From Corynebacterium sp. (lineage in GTDB: Bacteria > Actinomycetota > Actinomycetes > Mycobacteriales > Mycobacteriaceae): a stretch of 57,171 nucleotides of DNA. Position 1 is the first letter of the stretch. Each line of letters starts with the position of its first letter. The notes below the pieces were generated by a model that was not told where the DNA came from, ran no database searches, and saw only the letters and a list, made by a program, of their open reading frames with translations. The stretch spans positions 1 through 57,171 of the forward strand of contig NZ_JALAGU010000049.1 in the NCBI RefSeq assembly GCF_022712275.1, written 5' to 3'. Positions 1 through 8,153 of the stretch are shown piece by piece. Made by a program: the position numbers and the translations under genes.

Positions 1-623
1 CCGCCTGCCTGCACCGCCTGCCCGGGGTACGTCACCCGGGGCCCCTCTGCGTCCACCACCAGCTGCAGACCGTCGACCACCTTCTCGGCGAGATTGATCC
101 CCTCAAGTCCCACCTCCGGCCGCACCCCACCGGCGAGGTCGAGTACCTCACCCAGCCGTGTCCCCGCATCGACGGTGTGCAGCCCCGGGCGGTCCACCAG
201 CCCCTGGACCGCGATCACCACCGTCTCGTCTGTGTCCCCTGGACCCCCGGTGCCCCCGTCCCCGTCGTTGTCCATCTCCGGGCGGTCAGCTGACGAGGGT
301 TCCGTCAAACGGGGGGTTCCCGTCAGCTGTCCTGCTCCGGTCGGCGAAAGCCCCGCCACGGCGACCGTTCCCCCGTCGCCACCTCCGCCTCTCAACAGTC
401 CGATAAGCATCCCTCCTCCGAGCGCGACTGCGACAGCCGCGACAATGATGGTCAACGCACGGGCGGACCGGGGACCGATCGCGGTCCGACGCTCGAAACG
501 GACATCGGCCAGCTCATGCCCCGGCACCGGTTGGACCAGGGATTCAATCCTGGCCTTCAACGAGCCGGTGGCACGTCGTGTGCGGCCCTTCAGCTCTCCA
601 TTGCGTTCTGCGTCTCCGTCCAT
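1..623 (-). CDS. comEA: ComEA, DNA-uptake protein, N-terminal part (cut by window edge)
   Basis: This reading frame is open from an ATG at 623 down to base 1, so only about 207 residues are in the window. It starts with a charged cytoplasmic segment, followed by one hydrophobic membrane anchor at about residues 56-77 and a Gly/Asp-rich linker at about 80-132. A SLBB-like domain follows at about 135-190, with the pattern VQGLVDRPGLH then AGGVRP. That is the layout of actinobacterial ComEA; the helix-hairpin-helix DNA-binding repeats expected at the C terminus lie beyond the window. ComEA is an anchored DNA-binding protein of the competence machinery. The following degV, gpgP, rsfS and nadD order matches the M. 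tuberculosis comEA neighbourhood, which supports the call. No strong ribosome binding site precedes the ATG. The missing C terminus cannot be verified here. Confidence 0.85.
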   Translation of the reverse strand, partial: MDGDAERNGELKGRTRRATGSLKARIESLVQPVPGHELADVRFERRTAIGPRSARALTIIVAAVAVALGGGMLIGLLRGGGGDGGTVAVAGLSPTGAGQLTGTPRLTEPSSADRPEMDNDGDGGTGGPGDTDETVVIAVQGLVDRPGLHTVDAGTRLGEVLDLAGGVRPEVGLEGINLAEKVVDGLQLVVDAEGPRVTYPGQAVQAG

Positions 624-687
624 GCAAAACAGCCAACCACGGTGGCGCTGCCGCCCGGTCCCCCGGAAACACAAAAGCCCAGGCCCC

Positions 688-714
688 TGTGGATAACTCG
701 GCCCCTGTGGACAA
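688..714 (-). promoter_or_regulatory. Pair of DnaA-box-like 9-mers
   Basis: Bases 688-696 read TGTGGATAA, the exact reverse complement of the consensus DnaA box TTATCCACA. Bases 706-714 read TGTGGACAA, a one-mismatch variant (TTGTCCACA). Both have the same orientation and start 18 bp apart, just upstream of comEA. No dnaA, dnaN or AT-rich unwinding element is present, so this is not an origin. A DnaA-titration or DnaA-responsive promoter role is only a guess. Confidence 0.45.
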
Positions 715-1093
715 ACTTTTTCCAGGATGCCGCGGGCTCGAGCAGGATGCAGGAAAACCACAGATCAACAGCATTTTCCTGCGGTCTTCCCCGTCCGCTC
801 CGGGCAGCCTCACCCGGCGTCCCCAGGAGAAAAAGGGACGATTCTGAGCACCTGCCCGGCAGATCCCGGAACGTGATGTACCAGGACAACGGTGACACGT
901 CCGGCGGCCACGTGATGACACGTCCGGTGAGTTGCCTGGCCCCGCCGCACCGGTGTCGGGTGCAGTGCCGCAACGCGGTGGTTCGCCGGCACATCCTCGG
1001 GCGGGGAGCTGCCTGGAGCTGCGGACGTGTTCCGCAGGCGGACGGGCTCGGGCAGACGGGACTGCCGCACGGGCCTACGAACCGTCACAGCGG

Positions 1094-1164
1094 CAGACAA
1101 GAATGTCGCACCGACCGGCAGACCCCGGCATTCTTGTCTGACATCCGGCACTCTCGTCTGCCGG
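1094..1164. repeat. Inverted repeat between degV and comEA
   Basis: CAGACAAGAATG (1094-1105) is exactly complementary to CATTCTTGTCTG (1129-1140). A degenerate third arm (CGGCACTCTCGTCTGCCGG) follows at about 1146-1164. The remaining 624-1282 interval has only Arg/Pro/His-rich overlapping frames typical of non-coding GC-rich DNA, and I support no gene there. A weaker hairpin (GCCCTG 1229-1234 with CAGGGC 1248-1253) sits just after the degV stop and could act as its terminator. Confidence 0.5.
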
Positions 1165-1282
1165 CAGGGAGCGCAACCACAGTCCACCGGTGAAGAATCT
1201 GCCCACCGGTAGGGGTTCCGGCCACGATGCCCTGAGACATCACACTGCAGGGCCCGGAATCGTCCGTGATCCGGCCCGGAGA

Positions 1283-2707
1283 TCAGCCGTGGACGAGGGT
1301 GATACCGATGGCCTCGGGGCCGGTGTGGACTATCAGTGCCGGAGAGAGATCGACCACGGAAATCACCACGCAGTCGGGCAGATCGGCGCGCAGTGTCGCA
1401 CGCAGGTCCTCGGCGATCTCCGGACAGCCTGCCTGGTGGATGTCCAGGTGCATCGGCACCGCAGGCAGCTCGGACAGCGGCACCGGAGCCTCCTTGCGCT
1501 TGCGCAGCCGCGACTTGTGGTCGCCGCCGAAGGTGAAGACGCGGGGACGCCCCTCGTCGTGGTTGTCCAACGCAGCGTTATCCGGCGCAGCGTTGTCCTC
1601 CCCGGCTCCCTCGGCTGTGGCCTCATCGGTGCCACCGGCGGCGTCGGTGGACTCACCGTCGTCGGTGTCGGCCGGAACACCCCCGGTCTCTGGGGCGTCG
1701 GCAACGTCAACGGTCTCCGCTGCGGTACCCGTGGACTCCTCGTCGATGACCGGCGCGGCGTCCTTGCTGTCCTCCACCGGCTCCGGCCCGGGAGCCGGGG
1801 TGGCGGCGGTGCGGTAGGCACTCTCGGCGAGGGTGACGAGTCGGGCCATCGCCTTGGACTGGGTACGGGTCTTCGCGGCAAGCTCGATCTTTCCGCCGGC
1901 CAGATGCAGGATCGGCTTGATGGCCAGCGCCGTCGACAGGAGCCGCTGTGCGGTGGACAGGCGGCCGCCGCGGGCCATGGCGTCGAGCCGGTGGACGTAC
2001 AACCAGACCTCTGCGCCGTCGAGGACATGCTGCGCAGCCGCCGTGCACTCGTCCAGCGAACCACCGGCCGCGGAGGCCTGGGCCGCAGCGATCGCCGCCT
2101 GGCCCAGCACCATTCCGGCAGAACGGGTGTCCAGCACCTTGACCAGCCCGTTGAAGACACCGGCGGCCTGCGTGGCCGAAGTCCAGGTCGACGACAGTTC
2201 CCGCGACAGGTGCAGCGCGACAACTCCCTCGTCACCGCCACGTTCAAGCAGCCGGGCATAGGCCGCGGTCAGTTCCAGTGGGCCGAGGCCGGCCGTCGTG
2301 GGCGCGTCCTCCTCGGGCTTCCCGGCATCGTCGGAGTCGCCCGAATCACCGTTGCCGTCAGCGTCGTCAGTGCTCTCGGTGTCATCAGAATCACCGCTGT
2401 CCTCGGTGGACGCGGCGTCCTCTGCTCCGGTGTCCGTGGCAGTGTCCGTGGCAGTGTCCGTGGCAGCAACCCCAGTGCCGCTACCGGTCTCAGTCTCATC
2501 CCGGTTGCCGTCGGCAGCGTCCGGAGCCTCAGAGGATCCGGAAGGCCCAGAAGGCTCAGAAGGCTCAGAAGGCCCAGCATCCTCAACCGCCGGGCTCTTC
2601 GTGGGGATCTTTCCACGGGTGTGGATCTCCAGGACCGTGATGCCGTACTCTTCCGCGAGTGCGGGCGGCAGGCAGGCCGTGGAATCCGTGACCACATGCA
2701 CCGTCAT
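1283..2707 (-). CDS. DegV family protein with two large acidic insertions
   Basis: DegV proteins bind a fatty acid and, in Firmicutes, present it to fatty acid kinase. The N terminus (VHVVTDSTACLPPALAEEYG) is the typical DegV opening, and the C terminus (SALIVHTGPEAIG type) is the typical end. The protein is 474 residues, against about 280 for the family. The excess lies in two Asp/Glu/Ser/Thr/Ala/Pro-rich segments, at about residues 38-145 (with TDTA repeats from 12-bp DNA repeats near 2430-2465) and about 300-395. The TSQPS-like family motif appears as APTTAGLGPLE after the first insert. The ATG at 2707 overlaps the stop of the upstream phosphatase by 4 nt (ATGA), so translational coupling is likely. 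M. tuberculosis has a DegV gene (Rv2417c) at the same place. The family call is secure; the role of the inserts is unknown. Confidence 0.9.
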   Translation of the reverse strand: MTVHVVTDSTACLPPALAEEYGITVLEIHTRGKIPTKSPAVEDAGPSEPSEPSGPSGSSEAPDAADGNRDETETGSGTGVAATDTATDTATDTGAEDAASTEDSGDSDDTESTDDADGNGDSGDSDDAGKPEEDAPTTAGLGPLELTAAYARLLERGGDEGVVALHLSRELSSTWTSATQAAGVFNGLVKVLDTRSAGMVLGQAAIAAAQASAAGGSLDECTAAAQHVLDGAEVWLYVHRLDAMARGGRLSTAQRLLSTALAIKPILHLAGGKIELAAKTRTQSKAMARLVTLAESAYRTAATPAPGPEPVEDSKDAAPVIDEESTGTAAETVDVADAPETGGVPADTDDGESTDAAGGTDEATAEGAGEDNAAPDNAALDNHDEGRPRVFTFGGDHKSRLRKRKEAPVPLSELPAVPMHLDIHQAGCPEIAEDLRATLRADLPDCVVISVVDLSPALIVHTGPEAIGITLVHG

Positions 2708-3486
2708 GCCGCACCACCTGAGGATTCAGGGGTGTCCGGCTCGCCGTCGGTGTCCGTACCCTCGTCAGCGTTGACGATTGCCACCGGCGACGGCATCGAC
2801 ACACCGACGTTCCAGCCCTCAAGGAACCAGCGCGGGTTCTCCCACCAGGGCGTGCCCGAACCAGGAGCCCAGGCGTCCGAGGGACGGGCGACGACCTGCG
2901 ACCAACGGGTGTTGCCCAGTCCGCCGAGCATCGTGTAGTGCTCCACCGGGATTCCCAGCAGACGGCAGGTCAGGGCGGAGATCGTGCCACCGTGGGCGAT
3001 GAGGGCGACCGCACCCCGGTCCCAGGCGTCCGAGGCCATCAGCTCGGCGACGACCTCCGCCGCCCGTGCCGAGACCTCCAGGCGGGTCTCCCCACCCGGC
3101 GGTGCCCAGCGGGGGTTGAGCCGCCAGTGCGCCCGTGCGCCCGGGAAGCTCGCGTCCACGTCCTCGTGGGCACACCCCGACCACTCTCCCAGGTCGGTCT
3201 CCCGAAGCCGCGGGTCCGTCGTGAACCGGCGGGTCTCCGGGAACAGCGCCCCGGCGAGCGCGGCGGCGGTGTCCACCGCGCGCTCCAGGTCGGAGGAGAC
3301 GACGGTGCCGATCGGCCAGTCGGCCAGCCCCTCGGCGATCCGGGTGGCCTCGGACCGGCCGACGTCACTGAGCGGCGTGTCGAGCTGCCCCTGCATCCGG
3401 CCGGCCTTGTTGTACTCGGTCTGGCCATGACGGATCAGCAGGAGACGACGCTCCGGACGCGCTGGTGATCCCGCTGTTGCCGCCAT
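2704..3486 (-). CDS. gpgP: Histidine phosphatase, probable glucosyl-3-phosphoglycerate phosphatase
   Basis: This is a phosphoglycerate-mutase-fold (2H) phosphatase of 260 residues. The catalytic motif RHGQTEYNKAG lies at about residues 18-28 and the second catalytic histidine in LIAHGGTIS at about 165. The Glu-containing RETDLGEWSG segment is between them. In mycobacteria the gene at this place (Rv2419c) is GpgP, which dephosphorylates glucosyl-3-phosphoglycerate in the methylglucose lipopolysaccharide pathway. The specific substrate here is inferred from synteny. It follows rsfS by 15 nt and overlaps degV by 4 nt, forming a minus-strand rsfS-gpgP-degV operon. The C-terminal about 40 residues are acidic and probably disordered. 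A generic phosphatase acting on another sugar phosphate is the alternative. Confidence 0.82.
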   Translation of the reverse strand: MAATAGSPARPERRLLLIRHGQTEYNKAGRMQGQLDTPLSDVGRSEATRIAEGLADWPIGTVVSSDLERAVDTAAALAGALFPETRRFTTDPRLRETDLGEWSGCAHEDVDASFPGARAHWRLNPRWAPPGGETRLEVSARAAEVVAELMASDAWDRGAVALIAHGGTISALTCRLLGIPVEHYTMLGGLGNTRWSQVVARPSDAWAPGSGTPWWENPRWFLEGWNVGVSMPSPVAIVNADEGTDTDGEPDTPESSGGAA

Positions 3487-3501
3487 GACAGGTCTCCTGA
3501 C

Positions 3502-4002
3502 CTAGATCTCGTCGGCGTCCGGCCCCGGACCGGCCAGCGGCAGCTCGTCGACACTCTGAGCCTGCAGCGGGTCCAGCCGGTCGAGCTCGGCGAGCTCGCT
3601 GACGTCGAGGTTCTCCGCCCATGCACCACGGTCGGACTGCTCGATGCCCTCGACATCGACGGTCGGGCAGTCGCGGTAGAGACGGTCGAGTCCGTAGAAC
3701 TCGCGCTCCTCGCGGCGCTGCACGTGGGCGATGATCGTGCCGTAGTCCAGCAGGACCCACCGGCCGTCACGGTGCCCCTCACGCATGCGCGGCTTGATGC
3801 CGGCCTGCTCGGAGAGCTCCGCCTCGATCTCGTCGACGATCGAGTCGACCATGCGCTCGTTGTCTCCGGTGACGAGGACGAAGATGTCCGCCAGCGGCAT
3901 ACGGCCGGTGACGTCGAGAACGGCGATGTCCTCACCGAACTTCTCGACGGCGGCACGGGCGGCGATGCCTGCGTGGTTGATGGCTTCGGAGCTGGCGGTC
4001 AC
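3502..4002 (-). CDS. rsfS: Ribosome silencing factor RsfS
   Basis: RsfS binds ribosomal protein uL14 and blocks joining of the ribosomal subunits when nutrients are scarce. The RsfS core is seen at about residues 10-115: an ADIFVLVTGDNERMVDSIVD-type strand and helix, then DGRWVLLDYG and IAHVQRREEREFYGLDRLY, the usual family ending. A further about 45 acidic residues follow. The start is a GTG at 4002 preceded by AAGGA about 10 nt upstream. The gene sits between nadD and gpgP as in mycobacteria. The intergenic gap to nadD (4003-4105) carries short GGGTCGGTGCA repeats. Confidence 0.93.
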   Translation of the reverse strand: MTASSEAINHAGIAARAAVEKFGEDIAVLDVTGRMPLADIFVLVTGDNERMVDSIVDEIEAELSEQAGIKPRMREGHRDGRWVLLDYGTIIAHVQRREEREFYGLDRLYRDCPTVDVEGIEQSDRGAWAENLDVSELAELDRLDPLQAQSVDELPLAGPGPDADEI

Positions 4003-4020
4003 GGTCAGTGAGTTCCTTCA

Positions 4021-4065
4021 GGGTCGGTGCAGGGTCGGTGCAGGGTAGGTAGAGGGTCGGTGCAG
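4021..4065. repeat. Short tandem repeats between rsfS and nadD
   Basis: Three copies of GGTCGGTGCAG and one degenerate copy (GGTAGGTAG) lie in the 103-bp gap between rsfS and nadD. They do not form an obvious hairpin. They resemble the GGTCGG-type microrepeats elsewhere in the window (12,055-12,117), but no function can be assigned. Confidence 0.6.
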
Positions 4066-4105
4066 AAATATCCGTTGCGTAATTCTACCCGTAGGAGCCG
4101 GGTTG

Positions 4106-4843
4106 TCAGAACCAACCGGGCGGGAACCGGTGCGTCCCCCAGTCCACATCCGGTTCCGCGTCCGGATTCCCCTGCGAGTAGGACGGGTAAACCTCTTCGG
4201 TGTTCCGGTACATCCCGGTCTTGGCGATGTACTGCACCACCCCGTCGGGCACCAGGTACCAGACCGGCCACTTCTCGGACGCACGCTCCCGGATGTCCGT
4301 CGAGGAGATCGCCATCGCCGGGATGTTCACCAGGCTCAGCCGGTCGGCGTCGACCTGGGCGCGCAGCTGCTCGCCGGCGTCCGCCAGGTCATAGCCGGGG
4401 CGGGTCACACCGACGCAGTGCGCAAGGTGGAAGACCTCCTCCCAGTCACGCCAGGTGACGATGCGATCCAGCGCGTCCGCCCCGGTGATGAAGAACAACT
4501 CGGCGTCCGGGTGATGCTGCTGGATGTCCTTGAGGGTGTCGACGGTGTACGTCGCCCCGGGCCGGTCGATGTCCACCCGGGAGACGCTGAACCGCGGATT
4601 CGAGGCGGTCGCGATGACCGTCATGAGGTAGCGGTGCTCCGCCTCCGAGACGTACCGGTCCTTCTTCTGCCAGGGCTGCCCGGTGGGCACGAAAATGACC
4701 AGATCCAGGTCGAAGAGCGCGGCGACCTCACTGGCCGCGACCAGGTGTCCGTTGTGGATCGGGTCGAAGGTTCCGCCCATGACGCCGATGCGCCGCGGCT
4801 GGCCGGACCTGCCCTGCCCGATTGTGGGTGTGTTCACGACCAC
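4106..4843 (-). CDS. nadD: Nicotinate-nucleotide adenylyltransferase
   Basis: NadD transfers AMP from ATP to nicotinate mononucleotide to make deamido-NAD. The nucleotidyltransferase signature GGTFDPIHNGH is near the N terminus. SSTDIRERA, the ISSTxIR motif, lies in the C-terminal half. The frame stays open to 5044, but that extension would run over the start of the oppositely oriented gene at 4875, so it is rejected. I chose GTG at 4843 (245 residues); GTG at 4837 is equally possible. The C terminus has an extra acidic tail. It lies upstream of rsfS on the same strand, as in mycobacteria. Confidence 0.9.
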   Translation of the reverse strand: MVVNTPTIGQGRSGQPRRIGVMGGTFDPIHNGHLVAASEVAALFDLDLVIFVPTGQPWQKKDRYVSEAEHRYLMTVIATASNPRFSVSRVDIDRPGATYTVDTLKDIQQHHPDAELFFITGADALDRIVTWRDWEEVFHLAHCVGVTRPGYDLADAGEQLRAQVDADRLSLVNIPAMAISSTDIRERASEKWPVWYLVPDGVVQYIAKTGMYRNTEEVYPSYSQGNPDAEPDVDWGTHRFPPGWF

Positions 4844-4874
4844 AGAGCCTATCGGACGGCTACGCTGAATCACC

Positions 4875-5837
4875 ATGACGTCCCGCTCCTCACGCTTCTG
4901 GCGGCCCGACCAGCACGGTGCCTGGCCCATGATCATCGCCCCCCTCATTGTCGGTGTCGCCTGGTTGTGGACGCTCCGCTCCATCGTCTCCGACGCCGGC
5001 GGGCTCGGCTCCGGCTTCCATGCGGGCATCGGCGCCGTACTCACCGCCCTCGCGGTCGGTGTGGCCTGGGTCGTCGGCTACCTGGCCTTCTTCGCCGGTG
5101 GGAAGTGGCTGCAGGCACGGTCCTCCGGTAACAGGCGCATCCTGGACGCCGCGAAGACACCGACCCTGGTCTACGGCGCGGTGACGGTGGTCGCCGTGCT
5201 CTGCGCGGTCCTGCTGCAGCCGCATCTGCTGTGGTGGGCGGTGATCTTCGTGCCGCTGACCGCCATCGCGCTGATGGAGACCAACCGTGGCACACCCCGC
5301 TCGTTCATCGCCGGTGCGGCCGAGACCGTGGCCTCCGCCTTCCTCATCGCCGTGCTGGCGAGCGTGGGCGTCGGTGCGTCCCAGCCGGTCTCCGACGGGG
5401 TGACGCTGACCCGCAACCTGTTCACCGCCGAGGTTGTCGACTCCCTGCCGGCGGTCATGTGGTGGTCGCTGGTGTGGCTCGCGCTGTACCAGGTCGGCAC
5501 GGTGCTCTACGTGAAGACGATGATCCGCAAGAAGGGTGACCGCGCGTGGTGGATCGGCTCGATGGTCTTCCACGCGGTGTCCCTGGTCGTGGTGCTCTGC
5601 TCGGTGACCTCCGGGCACATGGGGATCCTGCCGTGGCTGCTGGCCGTAGTGGTCTTCGGCTGGGCACTGTGGCGCTCTTACGCCGTCCCGAAGGACGCCA
5701 CCTCGGCCGAACCGAAGACCGGGTGGACGCCGAAGAAGGTCGGTGTGACCGAGATCCCGGTCGTGATCGGTGTGACCGTGGCCGGACTGCTCGCCGCCGT
5801 GCTCTACGACGGGCCGCTGGTCCTGTTCATCAGCTGA
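4875..5837 (+). CDS. YwiC-like integral membrane protein
   Basis: The protein has 320 residues with about nine or ten hydrophobic segments. It opens with the YwiC-like signature DQHGAWPMIIAPLIVG near residues 12-27. A second short conserved element, METNRGTPRS, occurs at about 135. The biochemical function of this family is not established. It is divergent from nadD, with 31 nt between the start codons, and converges on the cutinase-like gene with one base between stops. The plus strand is unusual for this block and suggests an insertion relative to the mycobacterial order. The family call is fairly sure from the N-terminal motif; the function is unknown. Confidence 0.8.
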   Translation: MTSRSSRFWRPDQHGAWPMIIAPLIVGVAWLWTLRSIVSDAGGLGSGFHAGIGAVLTALAVGVAWVVGYLAFFAGGKWLQARSSGNRRILDAAKTPTLVYGAVTVVAVLCAVLLQPHLLWWAVIFVPLTAIALMETNRGTPRSFIAGAAETVASAFLIAVLASVGVGASQPVSDGVTLTRNLFTAEVVDSLPAVMWWSLVWLALYQVGTVLYVKTMIRKKGDRAWWIGSMVFHAVSLVVVLCSVTSGHMGILPWLLAVVVFGWALWRSYAVPKDATSAEPKTGWTPKKVGVTEIPVVIGVTVAGLLAAVLYDGPLVLFIS

Positions 5838-5838
5838 T

Positions 5839-6666
5839 TCACCGGCTGAGCCAGTCCGCGAGGGTGTCGGCGACGTGCCGGTCCCCCGCCGAGGGACCGC
5901 CGGCGACGGCGTCCTCGAAGTAGTCGGCATGGACTCCCGCGTCATCGGGATCGGTCAGGGCGAGGAAGGCCGAGCGGACGCTCGTATCACAGACCACGTC
6001 ATCGGGCACGCAGTAGTCCAGCGAGGGTACGTCACGCGGCACACCGGGGAAGCCCCGGGCACCGGGGAGGTGGTGCAGGGGGTTTCCGAAGGCGAGGACG
6101 CCACGCAGGCGTCCCTCCTCCGCCAGATCGCGCTGGACGCCGAGCATCGGCAGTTCACCCTGGGAGTAGCCCACGGTGATGTAGTCCGGCCGGCACCCGG
6201 TGGTTGCTTCCCAGTCATCGACCTGGGTCTGCCCGCCGGTGAAGCTGCGGATGACGGAGTCCGTGGTGAGTTGCGCGGACTGGACCAGACCCGCCGGGGT
6301 GACGTCTGCGACGGACTTCGGCAGCGGGAAGCGTGCCGGGTAGTGCTCGTCGGTGATGCCGATGATCTGCGTGGTGCCGTCGTCGAGGATCTCCGGGTGC
6401 TCGGCGAGGGTGAAAGTGAGGAGGTTGGACACGGGCTCGCCCTCCCAGCCGTTGGAGTACCGCGCCAGCGGTCCGCCCGGGTAGGTGACGTGGTTCTGCT
6501 CGCTGCCGCGACCGGCGAGGACGACAGTGGACGGGCAGGTCCCGTCGGCCTGTCCGGTCGCTGTACCCGCTCCCGCGTATGCCGCGGGCACTGCCGTGAG
6601 AATTACGGCCAGAGCAGCGGCAACCGACACTCCGGACGCCACGACAGGCTTCACGGTGCTGTTCAT
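5839..6666 (-). CDS. Secreted cutinase-family serine esterase
   Basis: The protein has 275 residues with a cleavable Sec signal peptide: a hydrophobic stretch at about residues 10-28 ending AYAGA. The mature start contains CPSTVVLAGRGSEQN, which fits the cutinase/mycobacterial Culp opening. The nucleophile serine is in ITVGYSQGELP at about residue 165. FGNPLH follows, and a late DPDDAGVHADYF segment can supply the catalytic Asp and His. Such enzymes hydrolyse esters of lipids, cutin or polyesters outside the cell; the substrate here is unknown. Stop codons of this gene and the YwiC-like gene are adjacent and convergent. It is not part of the conserved backbone order. Confidence 0.85.
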   Translation of the reverse strand: MNSTVKPVVASGVSVAAALAVILTAVPAAYAGAGTATGQADGTCPSTVVLAGRGSEQNHVTYPGGPLARYSNGWEGEPVSNLLTFTLAEHPEILDDGTTQIIGITDEHYPARFPLPKSVADVTPAGLVQSAQLTTDSVIRSFTGGQTQVDDWEATTGCRPDYITVGYSQGELPMLGVQRDLAEEGRLRGVLAFGNPLHHLPGARGFPGVPRDVPSLDYCVPDDVVCDTSVRSAFLALTDPDDAGVHADYFEDAVAGGPSAGDRHVADTLADWLSR

Positions 6667-6747
6667 GTTCCCCAGGCTACATATATTGCCCGGGCACGCT
6701 GCCTATGACCCCTCAGGCTCCACAGTCCTGTGGATCCGGCGACGCGG

Positions 6748-8061
6748 CTACGGCCGGACCTGGCCCTCGCCGGTGACGATCCACTTGGTGCTCGTCAACT
6801 CCGGCAGCCCCATCGGACCACGGGCGTGCAGCTTCTGGGTGGAGATGCCGATCTCGGCACCGAAGCCGAACATCTCACCGTCGGTCCAGGCGGTGGAGGT
6901 GTTGACCATGACGGCCGCGGCGTCCACGTTGGCGGTGAAGTACTGGGTGACGCGGATGTCCGTCGCGCCGATCGCTTCCGTGTGACCGGTGGAATACCGG
7001 CGGATGTGGTCGGCGGCCGCCTCGACACCGTCGACGATCTTCACGGCGATGTCGAAGGAGCCGTACTCCTCCTCCCAGTCGGCCTCGGTGGCGGCGACGA
7101 CGCCACCGAGGTCCAGGCCGGAGAGCTCGGCGAGGTCGGCGTGGAGCGTGACCCCGGCGTCCTGCAGCGTGGTGAGGACGTGCTTCTTGTCCTCGGCGGA
7201 AAGGCTGGCGTCCAGCAGGACGGTCTCGGTGGCGTTGCACACCGAGCAGCGGCGGGTCTTGCCGTTGACGACCAGACGGGTGGCCTCCTCGACATCGGCG
7301 GAGGCGTCGACGTAGAAGTGGCAGTTACCGGTGCCGGTCTCGATGGCCGGCACGGTCGCGCCGGTGACGACGGCGTTGATCAGGCCGGCGCCGCCACGCG
7401 GAATGACGATGTCGACCAGGCCGCGGGCGGTGATGAGGTCCTGGACCGAGTCGTGGGTGTCGCACGGCAGCAGCTGCACGGTCTCACGGGGCTGGCCGTG
7501 GGCCTCGAGGACATCCTGGAGGATGGCGACGAGAGCGGTGTTGGAGTGCAGGGCGGACTTGGAGCCACGCAGCAGCGGCACATTGCCGGACTTCAGTGCA
7601 AGACCGAAAGCGTCGACGGTGACATTGGGGCGGGCCTCGTAGACCATGCCCATCACGCCCAGCGGGACGCGCACCTGGCGCATCTCGAGTCCGTTGGGGC
7701 GGCGGGAGCCGCGGACGACATCGCCGACCGGGTCGGGCAGGTCGGCGACCTGACGCAGTCCTCCGGCGATGCCCTCGACCCGCTCGGCGGTGAGCCGGAG
7801 GCGGTCGATGAGGGACTCGTCCATACCGCGCTCACGGCCGGCGTCGATGTCCTGCTCGTTGGCGGTGAGGATCTCCGCGCTGCGGGAGACGAGAGCGTCG
7901 GCGGCGGCAAGGAGGATCGTGTTCTTCTCGGTGGTCGTCAGCGGTGGACGCTGGGACACCTCGCGGGCCGTGGTGGCCTTGGCGAGGACCTCGGCGCGCT
8001 CTGCGGTGCGCTCGGCGGTCAGTCCGGTGGAGTCGGAGGTGATCGTACTGGAGGTGCTCAT
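6748..8061 (-). CDS. proA: Gamma-glutamyl phosphate reductase
   Basis: ProA reduces gamma-glutamyl phosphate with NADPH to glutamate semialdehyde in proline synthesis. The 437-residue length is normal, and the aldehyde-dehydrogenase fold is full length. NGLEMRQVRVPLGVMGMVYEARPNVT is split here as family motifs: VPLGVMGMVYEARPNVT around residue 135, ALKSGN and LLRGSKSA at about 155, and the catalytic cysteine in KTRRCSVCNATET at about 285. The ending PMGLPELTSTKW is also typical. It lies 92 nt downstream of proB on the same strand. That spacing and shared orientation suggest co-transcription. Confidence 0.97.
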   Translation of the reverse strand: MSTSSTITSDSTGLTAERTAERAEVLAKATTAREVSQRPPLTTTEKNTILLAAADALVSRSAEILTANEQDIDAGRERGMDESLIDRLRLTAERVEGIAGGLRQVADLPDPVGDVVRGSRRPNGLEMRQVRVPLGVMGMVYEARPNVTVDAFGLALKSGNVPLLRGSKSALHSNTALVAILQDVLEAHGQPRETVQLLPCDTHDSVQDLITARGLVDIVIPRGGAGLINAVVTGATVPAIETGTGNCHFYVDASADVEEATRLVVNGKTRRCSVCNATETVLLDASLSAEDKKHVLTTLQDAGVTLHADLAELSGLDLGGVVAATEADWEEEYGSFDIAVKIVDGVEAAADHIRRYSTGHTEAIGATDIRVTQYFTANVDAAAVMVNTSTAWTDGEMFGFGAEIGISTQKLHARGPMGLPELTSTKWIVTGEGQVRP

Positions 8062-8153
8062 GGTGCCCCAGCCTACGCGAGGTACCGTCCCCTGTCCCAG
8101 GAATTGTTGAACAAATCCAGGGGATCCCCCGGTGAGATCGTCCGGCGGGACGC

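Noticed and set aside
688..714. Replication origin
   Set aside because: There are only two boxes, no dnaA or dnaN neighbours and no AT-rich unwinding region.
1190..2938. 582-residue plus-strand frame opposite degV
   Set aside because: It overlaps the DegV gene and the end of gpgP, has no motif, and has the Arg/Gly-rich composition of an antisense shadow.
4844..5044. Longer nadD start at 5044
   Set aside because: It would overlap the oppositely oriented YwiC-like gene and adds residues without similarity to NadD.
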